NCBI GenBank assembly: GCA_026075535.2
Contig: AP026547.1
Location: 434,001 to 498,000, forward strand
DNA from: Tricholoma matsutake
Taxonomy: Eukaryota; Basidiomycota; Agaricomycetes; Agaricales; Tricholomataceae
Direction of reading: 5' to 3'
Length of the DNA stretch: 64,000 nt
In this document: positions 30,101 through 41,294 of the stretch, piece after piece
How positions within the stretch are numbered: the stretch's first letter is position 1
Layout of the letters: each line of letters starts with the position of its first letter
Program-made: the position numbers and the translations under genes
The notes under the pieces: generated by a model
What the model was told of the DNA's origin: nothing
Database searches by the model: none
What the model saw: only the letters and a program-made list of their open reading frames with translations

Positions 30101-33100
30101 AATTTTCACTAAAAACATGGAACTTGTTAATGGTACATTGCCAAGTAGAGAAAAAGCAAGGCGATTGATGGCAAAAGTGGTAAACTTGTTGTCAGAAAAA
30201 ATGGAAATGGGTGCAATTATGATATCCATGTATTTGCTGGGAAACCCTGATCACTATACCAGTCACAAATTTGTTTCATTGTACTGGCAAACTTATGTAT
30301 CTGAAGCTCGCAAAGTCTGGCATCCAGAAGAAGCAATAAGCTTTTCAATCAAAGTGGCACTTGTAAAACTGAAGGGTAAAATAATAGGTCTTTCACCTGT
30401 TTTTGATTATATCTATCGGGCACCTGAGCTTGAGCACATGTCACTATATGATTGGATCAGAAGATGCAAAAGAGTTAAAATGACTAAAAAAAGCAAATCA
30501 AAACTGGATAATACTGCTTCTGATGATCCCAACAATGGTGATAAAGGAGATTTATCTATGCAGTCTGATTTAATTGGAGACCAATCATTTGAGTCTATTG
30601 ATACAGAGTATGGTTGTGAAGATAAGCCTCTGAGCTTGACACAAGTGAAAAAAAACAAGTACCAGTTCTATCAGTTCACAAATTCTCATCCTCTTTATAA
30701 TACACATCATATCAAGGTTGGCCCTAATGATGATAATATAGTGGTTAACTTTATTGGAGCCAATTTACCCCGTTGTGATCAAGGAGATAGGGATTATTAT
30801 TGTTCTACTATGCTTACTCTTTTCAAGCCTTGAAAAGAACTGAAAGATAGTATTGAAAACTGGAATAATGCCTTTAGTAAATACTCATTTACTGCAAGAC
30901 AATTGGAACTTATGAAGAATTTTAATATTCGATTTGAATGTTTAGATGCAAGAGATGATTATCGGGCTCAATTAAAGAAAAATGCAAGTGTTTTGTCCAC
31001 ATGGGAAGAAACTGATTTTACTTTCTTAGAGGACTGTACATCTGATAATCTTTATGCACAGCATTCTGAAAATGATCAAGATGATATTCCTCTTCATTTG
31101 CTTCAGTTAGGAAAAAGAGAGATAAAACGGCAACAGGAAGCTATGACCATGCAAAATATTCTGACCAACCTTGGTTGGACTTCTGAAAACCAGGTCAATA
31201 CTCACACTAATATTGAGCTGAATCCTCCACCAATTCAGTGCATCTTATCAGGATTAGAATGGAAAAATGAAGTTGCCAAAAAAAGGCAAGAAGTTCTGGA
31301 GCAGCGAAAGCAAAGAATACCTGCAAATCATAAACTTGAACCTGAACAATCTTTTGAACAGTTGTCTTCAAATATTGTTAAAATCACTGACAAATCTTAT
31401 CTAACAAAAAAAATCCATGAGTCTGACACACAACTAGCTCTTGATACTATAGTTGAGAAATATAGTCTTAATACTGAGCAAGAAAAAGCATTTCGCATTG
31501 TAGCTACACATGCTAGTGATCTTTATTCAGAACCTTTACGAATGTACATTGGTGGAATGGCTGGAACTGGGAAGTCTCAAGTTTTAAAAGCCTTAAAAAC
31601 CTTTTTCAAAGAAAAAGATGAATCATATTGATTTATAGTAGTAGCACCAACAGGAAGTGCAGCTGCTTTGCTTGGAGGATCAACTTATCACTCACTATTT
31701 GGTATTAGTGACTATAATGAGAAAGGACTTACAAATTTAGCTCAGGTAAGATCTAGACTTATTGGAGTAGACTACATTTTCTTGGATGAGGTCTCTATGT
31801 TATCTTGCCATGATATGTATCGCATCTCATGTCAGCTTGCTATTGCTTTGAATATACCAGAGCAGCCCTTTGGAGGTTTAAGTATGTTGTTTGCAGGTGA
31901 TTTTGCACAGCTACCACCAGTTGTAGGTGGTGAAGGGTCATCTTTATATAGTCGAAATATTGGAGCTATTGCATCAACTCAGAGATCTCAGGAAGAAGCA
32001 ATAGGTAAATCTTTGTGGCATCAAGTAACTACAGTAGTTATACTTCGGGAAAACATGAGACAAAAAAAACAGACTCCAGAAGATGCTAAATTTCGTACTG
32101 CATTGGAAAATATGAGGTATAAGGCCTGTACACCTACAGACATTGTATTTTTACAAACACTTATATCATCTCCCATATCTGGGCAACCATCTGTATGTGA
32201 TGATAATTTCCATGATATATCTATTATTACTGCACTAAATGTCCATAAGGATGAGATTAACAAACTTGGCTCAGAACATTTTGCTGCTGAAACTGAACAA
32301 GTGTTGACACACTTTTACTCTGAAGATTGACAAAAAGTCCATTCAGAAAAATCCAAATTTAAAGGTTCAGTAGTTAAGCTTAACAAGATATCTAATGAGT
32401 TGCAGCAAATTCTTTGGGAACAGCCATATAGTACAAATGACAGACATGTTATCCTTATGTAAAGGCTTACCTGTAATGATAAGATATAATGGTGCAACAG
32501 AACTTTGTATTACAAAAGGTCAAGAAGCTACAGTATATAACTGGAATGTATCTCCTGGTGAACATGGTCAACCAATCTTGGAAACACTTTTTGTCAAATT
32601 GATCAATCCTCCTTCTGATGTTAAATTTGATGGACTTCCTGAAAATGTTGTACCATTATACAAAACTACAAATCCAATTTACTGTTCTTTGCCTGATGAT
32701 TCAAAGGTACATGTGTCAAGAACCCAGATAGAGGTTATTCCCAACTTTTCTATGACAGATTATGCTTCTCAAGGTAAAACAAGGCCTTATAATGTGGTAA
32801 ACCTTAATGACAATCATTCTCATCAGTCTTATTATACAGCATTGTCACGTAGTGCAACTGCAGCTGGTACATTAATAACACAGACATTTCATCTTCAGAA
32901 AAGTACAGGTGGTGCTTCTGGTGCCTTGAGACAAGAATTCAGAGAGCTAGAGTTGCTTGATGAAATTACTGACTTGAGGTATAATGGAAAATTGCACAGA
33001 AGTGTGGTTGGTGAACAGAGAAATATGCTAATTATGGCTTTTAGACAATGGAAGGGAATGCATCATGTACCATCAGCTATACACAAAGCCATTAGGTGGA

Positions 33101-34131
33101 ATTCCAGAGATCCTTTATTAGAACCTGAAATAGAAGATGTCAGATGGAAGATTGTAGAAAAACAGAAGAAGCACACTGCAGCTATTCCTGCCAAAGCTAA
33201 GTCCACTTCTGTTGCAACTAAGTCCCTGAAAAGAAAAATCAGTGTGATAACTGATAATAGCACAGCTGAAAACATACATAAAAAAATAAAAACCAGTCAC
33301 AATACAGCTGATATAGCTTCTGGTGGTGCAACATTTCAGATTTCACCTCCTACTGGTCTAATATGGAGTAATAACAGCTGTGCATATGATTCAGTATTTA
33401 CTATATTATACTCACTTTGGAGGAGTAATCCAACATACTGGAAACAATCCTTTTATAGCATGAATTGTGACTTGCTAGAAGAGATCAGTAATGGATTCAA
33501 TGATCACTCTTATAATCAAACTTCATTAGAATCTGTTAGAGACAGATTTAGAATTGCTTTAGACAATTCACGGTTAGCTGGCCTACGCTGGGGCAGATAT
33601 ACATGTGTGGTCAGGCTATTAGAGTACATGTTTAAAGCATCTACAGAAATGGTGTCTTCTCAGCTTACCTGTAGTGAGAGACATCCCATCATCCATAGCC
33701 AATGCCACTCTATTTATTCATATGTTTTGTCTGCTGGCACAAATCCTTATGTATCAACAACAGACTGGATTCAGAATTACAAAGAAGATTCATGCCTTTT
33801 GTGTGAAGAATGCAATCAGTGCCTTCAGCGCACATACTCATTTTCAAAAATTCCAGATTTAATTGTATTTGAGTTTGAAGGCAAGGATATATGTATAGAT
33901 CCAGAGGTAACAATTACCTGTAGAGATAATCAATCTCGCACTATGAAACTACAAGGTGTTATATATTATGGAGAATTGCATTACATGTCATGTGTTATAA
34001 TTAATGAACAGATATGGTTTCATGATGGCATTTCTACTGGTGCCAGCATGTTATATGATGGACAATTACTACCCACTTCAGATCTTCAACATTGCAAAGG
34101 AAAACAGGCAAACATTGCAATTTATGCCTAG
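27117..34131 (+). pseudogene. Helitron replicase/helicase with DUF6570, Rep, PIF1 helicase and USP-like domain
   Basis: One frame runs from about 27117 to 32440 with only stop codons interrupting it. It continues in the +1 frame from about 32440 to 34131. Domains in order: N-terminal region with cysteines; DUF6570-type block GLWLGNVPEELSSLRFVEKLL..MKANAIAFETPIPKVY (28066-28230); Helitron-like N domain (PKMFPWLFPYGLGG, 28710-28745); HUH nickase motif LTLHMHLLLW (29410-29439); tyrosine motif VIIYVSDYITK (30027-30059); PIF1-type helicase with GGMAGTGKS (31553-31579), VAPTGSAAALLGG, FLDEVSMLS, FAGDFAQLPP, and YASQGKTRP..YYTALSRS (32761-32853); then a C-terminal USP-like domain. Helitrons move by rolling-circle replication. 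Seven in-frame stops and one frameshift make it non-functional. Confidence 0.9.
33349..34131 (+). other. Ubiquitin-specific-protease-like C-terminal domain of the Helitron protein
   Basis: After the helicase the frame continues into a peptidase C19-like fold. It has a Cys box GLIWSNNSCAYDSVFTILYSLW with the Cys in the expected place (about 33376), a C-x-x-C pair with a second C-x-x-C (LLCEECNQC, about 33799-33825), and a His box YGELHYMSCVI..WFHDG (33967-34028). Canonical USP boxes have GN(T)C and GHY; here the Asn-Asn-Ser-Cys and ELHY forms are divergent. It contains no stop and looks under the same constraint as the helicase. The assignment rests on motif order. Confidence 0.6.
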
Positions 34132-35060
34132 TGTTATGCTGTATTTGTTTTCAAAATTCCTTCATTAGTCAATCTTGTTACTTGCTTCATATCCTAATTC
34201 ATGCATCACCTTCTTTATTTTATTCTGTGCCACTTTGATTCACTTTACATTATATTGGTACTCACCTGTACCTAATAAATGGTAGCACCATGCTGTGTGA
34301 ATTTCAAGTACATTATTTGAAGCTGGTTAGTAGATTTTATACCACAATTGTATATATTATCTGCCATATGGCTTTGCATCAAAAGAAACTAAATGCAGAC
34401 TAAAGGAAAAAATTCCTGAAGTGAGGACTCATTCATGCCAGGCACAGCCATGGCCCAACCTGACAAGTTTACTTTGAAACAGATCCTAGCTCAGTCAGCT
34501 GAAGTTGCTTGTTTAGCTTGTCCAATGGGACCGCCAATTGCAACTGTGACCAAGTAGATAGTACTAATGACAAGCATCGGCCATCCCAGAATTCGTCTCC
34601 TTCCACATGTCACATATATATTCGCCACCGCATTCTGCAAATATGGATAACTGGAGTAAATAGGTGGCATGGCGTAATGAGTGACCTCTTATGGTGAAAC
34701 TATAGGTCGAACCCTACTGGCGAACATTGGAAGCAACTTCCTTTCCGACATCGTGGAACTTTATGTACTCACACAAGCCGCCATTTCTCTCATAAAGTGG
34801 AAAACCCTCCACCCGACACGCATAATGTGTAGACCTTGACTAGTTGATGCATTTGGGATGTCCGTGGAGCTTCAGATGGGGAGCGATCATCAAAGCTGTG
34901 CATTTGGATGAGGGTGACTATGTCCAAACCCTCATTACATCCTATGAACGTAAGTGTTATGATTCAAAATCCAGGACCAACCTACTTAATTGCTTATACC
35001 CATTCTACGAATGTAGGCTGAGCGTCCACCGTGACCGAGTCATACAACACGAGTTGAAGG
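34132..35060. other. Helitron 3' flank and intergenic sequence
   Basis: No gene seen. The Helitron 3' terminus should lie here (hairpin followed by CTRR). One candidate hairpin is ATGGTAGCACCAT near 34281-34293, but no convincing CTAG end follows, so I do not place the boundary. Confidence 0.35.
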
Positions 35061-35068
35061 TATAAAAG
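35061..35068 (+). promoter_or_regulatory. TATA box of the glutathione S-transferase remnant
   Basis: TATAAAAG lies 91 bp upstream of the ATG of the GST-like exon, followed by pyrimidine-rich sequence with CATCACATTTCAGTC, a plausible transcription start region. It shows that the remnant kept its own promoter. Position relative to the start codon is seen directly; activity is inference. Confidence 0.6.
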
Positions 35069-35158
35069 CTCACTCCCAACTTACATACAGGCATCACATT
35101 TCAGTCTTCAAAGTTTGACTACTCACCGACAACCACCCATCTAGCCCATCATTTCATC

Positions 35159-35499
35159 ATGGTCCTCAAAATCTACAGATCTGCCACCATGGCCTGCACA
35201 CACTGCGTCGGGATCATATTGCACAAGAAGCACATCCCATTTGAGGTGATTGAGGTTGATATTCTGAAAGACGAGAACAAATCACCCAAGTACATGCAAA
35301 AACAGCCTTTCGGTCAAATCCCTTACATCGTATGTTGTTGAGACCCTCAGACCATGCAGCGTTGACTGACAGACCACAATGTAGGATGATGACGGCTTCG
35401 TCCTGTACGAAAGCCGTGCAATATGCCGATATCTCGCTATGAAATACACCAACCAGAGCAAAGTTCAGACTAAGACTGAGCTAAGACTCAAGAGTTAAA
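35159..35499 (+). pseudogene. Glutathione S-transferase, first two exons only
   Basis: ATG at 35159; exon 1 35159-35329; intron 35330-35384 (GTATGT..TGTAG); exon 2 from 35385. The protein has the thioredoxin-like GST N-terminal domain: MVLKIYRSATMACTHCVGIIL, VPFEV-type strand (IPFEVIEVDI), KSPKYMQKQPFGQIPYI, then after splicing DDDGFVLYESRAICRYLA, which is the glutathione-binding PxI..ESRAI motif. After KYTNQSKVQ the match stops and an in-frame stop follows at 35497-35499. The helical C-terminal domain is missing, so catalysis is unlikely. Normal members have about 210-220 residues. Codon choice and intact splice sites suggest a recent truncation. Confidence 0.8.
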
Positions 35500-35980
35500 C
35501 CCTTAAGCCAGACGATAGGCAATGTGGGAAGACGATTTCTTGTCTTTATTGACAGTAAATACACCAAACTATATATGTTTTAGAGAGATAGTACTAAAAA
35601 GGTAAAAGGCCATGAGGCAAAACATGTGGTAAACATCAGGCAGTGAAAAAGGTGTGGAAATCATGAAGTAAATGAGAAAATGATAAGAAAGAAATGTGCA
35701 ATATACATGATATATCAAATCTCCTTGTCTTGTGGTTCCAATAAATCATGAATACGTCGAAAAGCACCTCAATGTGCACTAAGTTGCTAGCCATTGTGTC
35801 TCCTCATGTTTATGGTGGTGGGAACGTGATGCGTTAGTGTGTGTAATGGTGGGAATGTGTGTTCAAGGTGTGGTACAATAGGAATATGGCAGTTGAAGTC
35901 TTTTGAAACATTTTGAAGTGTCGTTTCATTGTTTCATGCATTCATAGGTGTTTGTAAGCATTCGTGAAATTGTAGGACTT
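35500..35980. other. No gene seen
   Basis: AT-rich sequence joining the truncated GST gene to the 3' remains of the minus-strand repeat-protein gene. The loss of the GST 3' end falls at its left edge, so it may belong to an inserted element, but I see no terminal repeats. Confidence 0.3.
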
Positions 35981-35989
35981 TGGGAAGAA

Positions 35990-37133
35990 AGTGTCCAAGT
36001 GTGATTTCTTGTTTTCAGAGCTCAGCTGCCAAAGTGGACCTATCAATGGACCCGGGAGATTCAATCGAAGACCTGAGAGGTCTTGTGGGGATGCAGGTGC
36101 AGCAGGTAGGGAAATGGGGAGGGATTCTGTGCCTTCCACCCAGTTGAAATGTGCAGGAGGCAGCGAAATGTTTGATTTAGGGCTGAGCTGGGATGAACTG
36201 GGGTATATGGGCCTATATGGGGATGCAGGCAGTGAATGGGGAGCTTCCCTGTTTGTAGACAATGTAGGTGGGGGCGTAGATGACATGGAAACACAGCGGG
36301 ATGTTGGCATCATTGTCTGTGACATAGTAGGGGCAGTGGGGGGGCTCAGGGTGTCAAACAGGGGTTATGGGAATGAGCTGGGGGAGCACCAATGGTCCAG
36401 GGAGCATGTGCCATCGATTTTTGGGTGCCAGGTTTTGTTCTGAGAGTGGCAGGAGTGGGGGAGCAGGGGTTGTTGAATATGACATGGTAGTTTCACCAGG
36501 TGGTTCGATGATTTTGACGGGGGTCTGTGGGATGAGATGGGGGATGCTGGGAGGTGTTGAGGGTGTTGCAGGTCATCGTTTGGGTTGACCAAGCCTGCAG
36601 GGCTCGTCCGTGGAATAGATGATGCATTCTGATGAGCAAATATGCTCATTGTCTTGCAAATTGGTTGGCTGGGCTGTAGATGGTCTCTGTACATCATTTT
36701 CAGCCAGCATATCAATCGCTGATGTGTCGGTGGCCAGCTGGGCACTGTAGTGGTCATTTTGGAGGTGTTTGCAGCAGGAGTGGCCGCCATTGTTGGTGGT
36801 GACATGGCGGTGGCAACAGGCAGTTCTGGATGTGAGACAAGGGGCTGTAGGTTGACTAGGTCATTCATGAGGTGCTGGTAGCTGTTTTGAGGCAGGAAAT
36901 GAGGTGGTTGTGGTAGCATTGACAGGGGGCTGGGGGGTCATTATGGGTGCAACAGCAGAATGGAGGGGCACGCTGGGGGCAATGGGAGCTGGGTGAGGTC
37001 CATTCTTCCTTTGGGTCATCTCGTTGGTACTGGGGGCAATTTGGGTGGTCAAGTCGATGCTAGGTGCTGTTGTCATGTTTTTCAGCAGATGGGGGTGTTC
37101 ATTGTCGAGTGGTTCCATTTGCAGGGTGGCACA
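35990..37133 (-). pseudogene. Decayed 3' half of the EGY-repeat protein gene
   Basis: In the same direction and mostly the same frame as the gene at 37134-37979, Pro/Thr/Ser/His-rich sequence continues (LTTQIAPSTNEMTQRKNG, MSPPTMAATPAANTSKM, PRTSPAGLVNPNDDLQHPQHLP, GPLIGPLWQLSSENKKSHL), interrupted by several stops. Low complexity makes a shadow frame possible, so confidence is limited. Confidence 0.35.
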
Positions 37134-37979
37134 TCAACGTTCAGGGGCAGTGTTGGTCTGTGCAGCTGTTTCATTGGTTCTGGGGGTGATCTGGGTTGTG
37201 GTGTCGCTCCAGGTGGTCGTTTTGGGGCTGGTTTGGGTTTCAGCCTCTTCCAGTAAAACAGCTCCACAGAATAGTGCACACGCATGGACCGCCATAGAGA
37301 GGCAGAGCCCAGTGCCATGCCCTTCCATGAGCCACTTTTGCTGTTCCTCGTCCTTCCCATTCTGCATCCTGAGCTCGTGGCCTTCCAGTAGTCCCTTCTT
37401 GTGTGCTTGTTCTGCCTTCCCTTGGTCTAGTTTCCCCTCTGCATCGTACCCTTCCCTGTAGCCTTCCATCCACTTCCTACTTCCTTCCTCATATCCCTCC
37501 TCATAACTGTCTGCTTTTCCTTCTTCCTTCCCTGTTTTCCTACCAGTTTTGTGTCCTTCTTTGAACCCTTCCTGGTATCCCTTGAGTTTCGCATTGTCAA
37601 GTAGTTGCTGTACTTCATTGTGGCTGTAGGTAGATGGTTCATTTGTTGGTGACATGGCTGTGGCTGTGTCAATGCGTGTCACATTGTTGGCATTGTTTGG
37701 GTTGTTTGGGGCCACATCCACTGTGGTAGTTGTAGTGGTTGTTGTAGTAGCTTGTAGAGCTGTATATGAAGTGGTTTTGGCTATCATTTCACTTGCAAGT
37801 GATGTTGTGATGATCTCGTGGTTAGGTGATGACAATTTTAACATGGTGGTTCTCGCCTTTGGAGCGTCTGTGCTCGATGCCATCAGTACAGTGTTTACAG
37901 CAGTGATATTTGCATTTAGGCTCGTGTTTTCATGCCATTTCTTCTTCTGAGCTTGTTTGCCTTGTCCTGGACCAGGCAT
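37134..37979 (-). CDS. Charged EGY/EEG-repeat protein of a high-copy fungal family
   Basis: A 281-residue open frame begins MPGPGQGKQAQKKKW. It has a Thr-rich linker (T9 run), then a central region of degenerate Y-x-E-G-(Y/F)-x-E-G units (YQEGFKEGHKTGRKTGKEEG, YEEGYEEGSRKWMEGYREGY), a conserved-looking LCLSMAVHACALFCGAVLLEEAETQT, and Thr-rich QTDT-like tail repeats. The repeats would form a long charged helix. The function is unknown to me; similar proteins are multicopy in Agaricomycetes and may be element-borne. The same strand continues to about 35990 as Pro/Thr/Ser-rich frames with stops (near 37133, 36862 and 36585), probably the decayed 3' half. The start is supported by being the first ATG after a non-coding stretch. 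Confidence 0.5.
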   Translation of the reverse strand: MPGPGQGKQAQKKKWHENTSLNANITAVNTVLMASSTDAPKARTTMLKLSSPNHEIITTSLASEMIAKTTSYTALQATTTTTTTTTVDVAPNNPNNANNVTRIDTATAMSPTNEPSTYSHNEVQQLLDNAKLKGYQEGFKEGHKTGRKTGKEEGKADSYEEGYEEGSRKWMEGYREGYDAEGKLDQGKAEQAHKKGLLEGHELRMQNGKDEEQQKWLMEGHGTGLCLSMAVHACALFCGAVLLEEAETQTSPKTTTWSDTTTQITPRTNETAAQTNTAPER

Positions 37980-38345
37980 TCTCAGTGTAATGTAATAACT
38001 GAAAAAGAAACTGATGGGCTGGTTCTGGTTCTAGTTCTGTGACTGGTTCTGTGGTTCTGTGGACTAGGTTCTGGGTGCTGGGACAAGAGACTCGAGACAA
38101 TAAACTGAGAAGCAAAGCTAAATGCAGAGATGTCCAGTGTTGCGATGTGGCAGGTGAGAATCTAAGCCAAATGGTAACAAAAATAAAGCAAAGCAATAGC
38201 GAGCACATCAAATCATGCTCTCATTACCAAGATGGAGACAGCAGATCTGTCTCCTATAGCAGAGTGGTGGATCTGATAGTGATAGCCTAGCCTGTATGTA
38301 CATGTGACTGTCTACTGACTACATGGTCACATGACCTGGAGTAGG
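37980..38345 (-). promoter_or_regulatory. Upstream region of the EGY-repeat gene
   Basis: About 365 bp between the end of the Gypsy integrase and the EGY-repeat start codon. It carries repeated GAACCAGAACC/CACAGAACCA words (about 38020-38065) and a perfect 12-bp palindrome GGTCACATGACC (about 38325-38336). It may be promoter or LTR-derived sequence; I could not decide. Confidence 0.3.
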
Positions 38346-41260
38346 TGTGCCCACACACACTACTCCAGTGTTCACCTTTGACAAAAGCATAGTCACCAAT
38401 TTTGAAGTCAGGAGCGGGAGCCCAGCATTTGTCTGCAGGACCTTGATAGTGCTTCTGTGCCTCTGTGAGTTGCTTCCAGAGTTCCTGGTGGAGATCATCA
38501 AGGTCAACTACACAATGGCGGGCGTGTTGCAAGGCTAGTTTGCACTCTGGGAAAACTGTGATGTTTGGGTGGTAACCCTTGTTGGCAAAGAAGGGTGATA
38601 CTCCAGTGGAAGCTGAGGGTGTGTTGTTGTAAGTGAACTCCCCCAAAGGTAGTAACTGGGACCAGTTATCCTGTTGGTAGTTGCAGAAAATCCACAAGTA
38701 CTGTTTGAGGGTCTGGTTGAGGTGTTCAGTCTGTCCATTGCCTTCTGGATGGTAACCCGAAGTGAAGTGTATTTTCATGTCCAGGGCCTGTCCGAGAGAG
38801 CAAAAGAAATGGAAAATAAACTCGGAACCCTGGTCACAGGTGACATGAGATGGAACACCGTGTTTGGAGAAGACATGCATGATGAATAGATTAGCAAGCT
38901 CTTGAGCCATGATTTCATTTACTGTGGCGATGAAGATGACCTGTTTGGAGTCTACGATGACTAGAATGGCAGTGAGTCCATTGGAACCTGGTAACTGTTT
39001 GATGAAGTCCATTGAGATCAAATTCCAGGGCCTTTCCGGGACCGGAAGTTGTTTCAAAAATCTGTAAGGCTTGTGTCAGGCCGATTTGGAGTGTTTGCAT
39101 GTAGTACAAGACTTGAAAAAGTCCTGCACAAAGGTGCAGAGGTTGGGCCAAACATAATCGTGTTGGATCAGTTGAAGGGTCTTGTTTTGTCCATAGTGAC
39201 CTGAGAGAATATGGTTGTGCTTGTATTGTAAGACTTTAAGATGGAGGTCCACAACATCTGGGACATAAATCTGGTCAAAGTGGCAGAGAAGTCCCCTGTT
39301 GTCTAGAGACCAATATGGAGCGGATGGTGCTGGAAGGTGTGAGGAGGAGATGGGATCAAGAGAGAGTGAGGATCAGATATCATTGTGGAGTTTCTCAATA
39401 TTCATGAGAACAGCTTGTCGGAAGATAGGAGTAGCAAGGAAGGTGGCTCGGAGGGAGGATGTGAGTTGTTCTTGGGTAAAGACTGGATGGACATTGCTCA
39501 GGTTTACTGAGGCAAAGTCGCTATTTCCCCCTTTGTGGTAGATGTCCCAGCATCTAGTGAGCACATCAGGTTTAGCCCCTAGCTTCCTGGGGTGGAAGAG
39601 AATGGCAAGGTTGATCTGTGAAAGGTATTCTGACCACCAAGCTTGACGACGAGTAAGGAGTTTTGTGGTGCTGATGTATTCCAGGTTTTTGTGATCTGTG
39701 ACCACATCTACTGGATTTCCAGAACCTTCCAGGTACTGTTGCCAGTGTTTGAAGGCTTCAAAGATAGACAAAAGTTCCTTGTTGTGGGTGTTGTAGTTCA
39801 ATTCAGCCGGGTTAAAGGAGTGGGAGTGGAATGCAACCGGGTGGATTTCTCCATCCAGGGTATAGATGGACAGGATAGCTGCCAGTGCTGAAGCATCTGT
39901 CTCCAGGATAATGCTGGAGTTCAGTAGCCACTGAGTGAGTACTGGGGCATGAGCGAATTCTTCTTCTTTTAATCTGTTGAAGGCTTCTTGACATTTCTTG
40001 CCAAAGTCCCATGGCATGTGTTTCTGAGTAAGTCTGGTGAGAGGGATGATGATGTCAGAATATCCATGGATGAAGCATTGGTAGAAGTTGCAGAATCCAA
40101 GGAAGGATTGAATATCCTTAACCTTTCAAGGTTCAGGCCAGTCAAGGATGGTTTTGACTTTGTCTTTGGACATCCAGAGCCCATCAGGAGAGAGGATGAA
40201 CCCTAAGTATTCCATGCTGTCTTTGTGGAACTCGCATTTCTGTGGAGCAGCATAGAGCCCATTTTCCCAGAGTCTCTGAAGAACTTCCTTGATGTGAGCC
40301 TCATGTTGACTCATGTTGTTGGAGTAGATTAGGATATCATCAAGGTACACAATGACACTGACATCTAGGTCACTGAAGATGTCATCAATGAGGTGCTGGA
40401 AAGCTGCAGGTGCATTGGTGAGCCCAAATGGAACCACCAGCCATTCGAAAGAGCCATACCACATGTGGAAAGTGGTTTTCCATGCATCTCCCTCAGCGAT
40501 GCAAACTAAGTGATAGGCATGCTGGAGGTCAATTTTGGTGAACATGTGGGCTTTTCCCAGAGAGTCCAGAAGATCCGAGATTAGTGGAAGTGGGTAGTGG
40601 TCCATCTTAGAGATGCGGTTGAGTCCCCCACATAATTGGAGACTTCCATCCTTTTTCTTGACAAAGAGTATAGGAGCACCGTGAGGGGATTTGGAGGGGA
40701 GGATGAAGCCTGAGCAAACATTTTCTTCAATGAATATTTGGAGGGCCTCTAGCTCAGAGGGAGAAAGGGAGTACATGCAACCTGGAGGTGGGGGAGCATT
40801 ATCCTCCATCTCTATCTTGAGGTCATAGGAATGGTGTGGTGGAAGGGTGTTAGCTTTTTGTTTGTTAAAGACATCTGAAAGATCCAGAGGATTTTTGGAT
40901 GCCACAGAAGATTTAGCCATCACACCTTCCAGGGAGAATGTCATCTGAAAGGCCACAGCCACAGGGAGTTTGCTTGCATGCATGTAAGTGGCAGTGTTGA
41001 TGAAAGAGATTTCAGGAGGTATACATTTTGAGGATTTAGTGATCACAGGGTTTTTGTGGGTTTCCACTGGAAGGTTTGGAGATGAAGGTGATGCACACAA
41101 GATAGGAGAGTCAGAAGACATTAAGGGGGCAGGACCTCTTTGAGCTGCAGAGTGGAAATTTATTTGGCCTGAAGGCCAGTCAATCAACAGATTGCATTGC
41201 TTCAGCCAGTTATGACCAAGAACTGCAGAACAGGAAGAGTCCCACATAGGTAAGCTACAT
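38287..41260 (-). pseudogene. Ty3/Gypsy pol: protease tail, reverse transcriptase, RNase H, integrase
   Basis: Minus strand, in order: a protease tail with [15 protein letters not shown] (about 41220-41175); reverse transcriptase with [52 protein letters not shown], and the catalytic YLDDILIYS (about 40357-40331); RNase H with LETDASALAAIL and VTDHKNLEYI; integrase with a zinc-binding H..H..C..C region, MDFIKQLPGS, CDQGSEF and HPEGNGQTEHLNQ as the D,D,E core. The order RT-RNase H-integrase defines Ty3/Gypsy. The integrase C-terminus, gag and both LTRs are absent. A stop at about 40126 and breaks near 39370 and 39090 show it is dead. Confidence 0.92.
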
Positions 41261-41294
41261 TGTATCAAATGATACGACCTATTGAACACATACA

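Noticed and set aside
37024..37950. Plus-strand frames over the EGY-repeat gene
   Set aside because: Antisense reading of a repetitive minus-strand gene; Val/Ser-rich composition follows from the complement of Thr/Glu codons.
38287..38345. A 3' LTR of the Gypsy element directly after the integrase
   Set aside because: No matching 5' copy exists near 41.3 kb and no polypurine tract or TG start could be fixed, so the sequence was left as an upstream region of the next gene.
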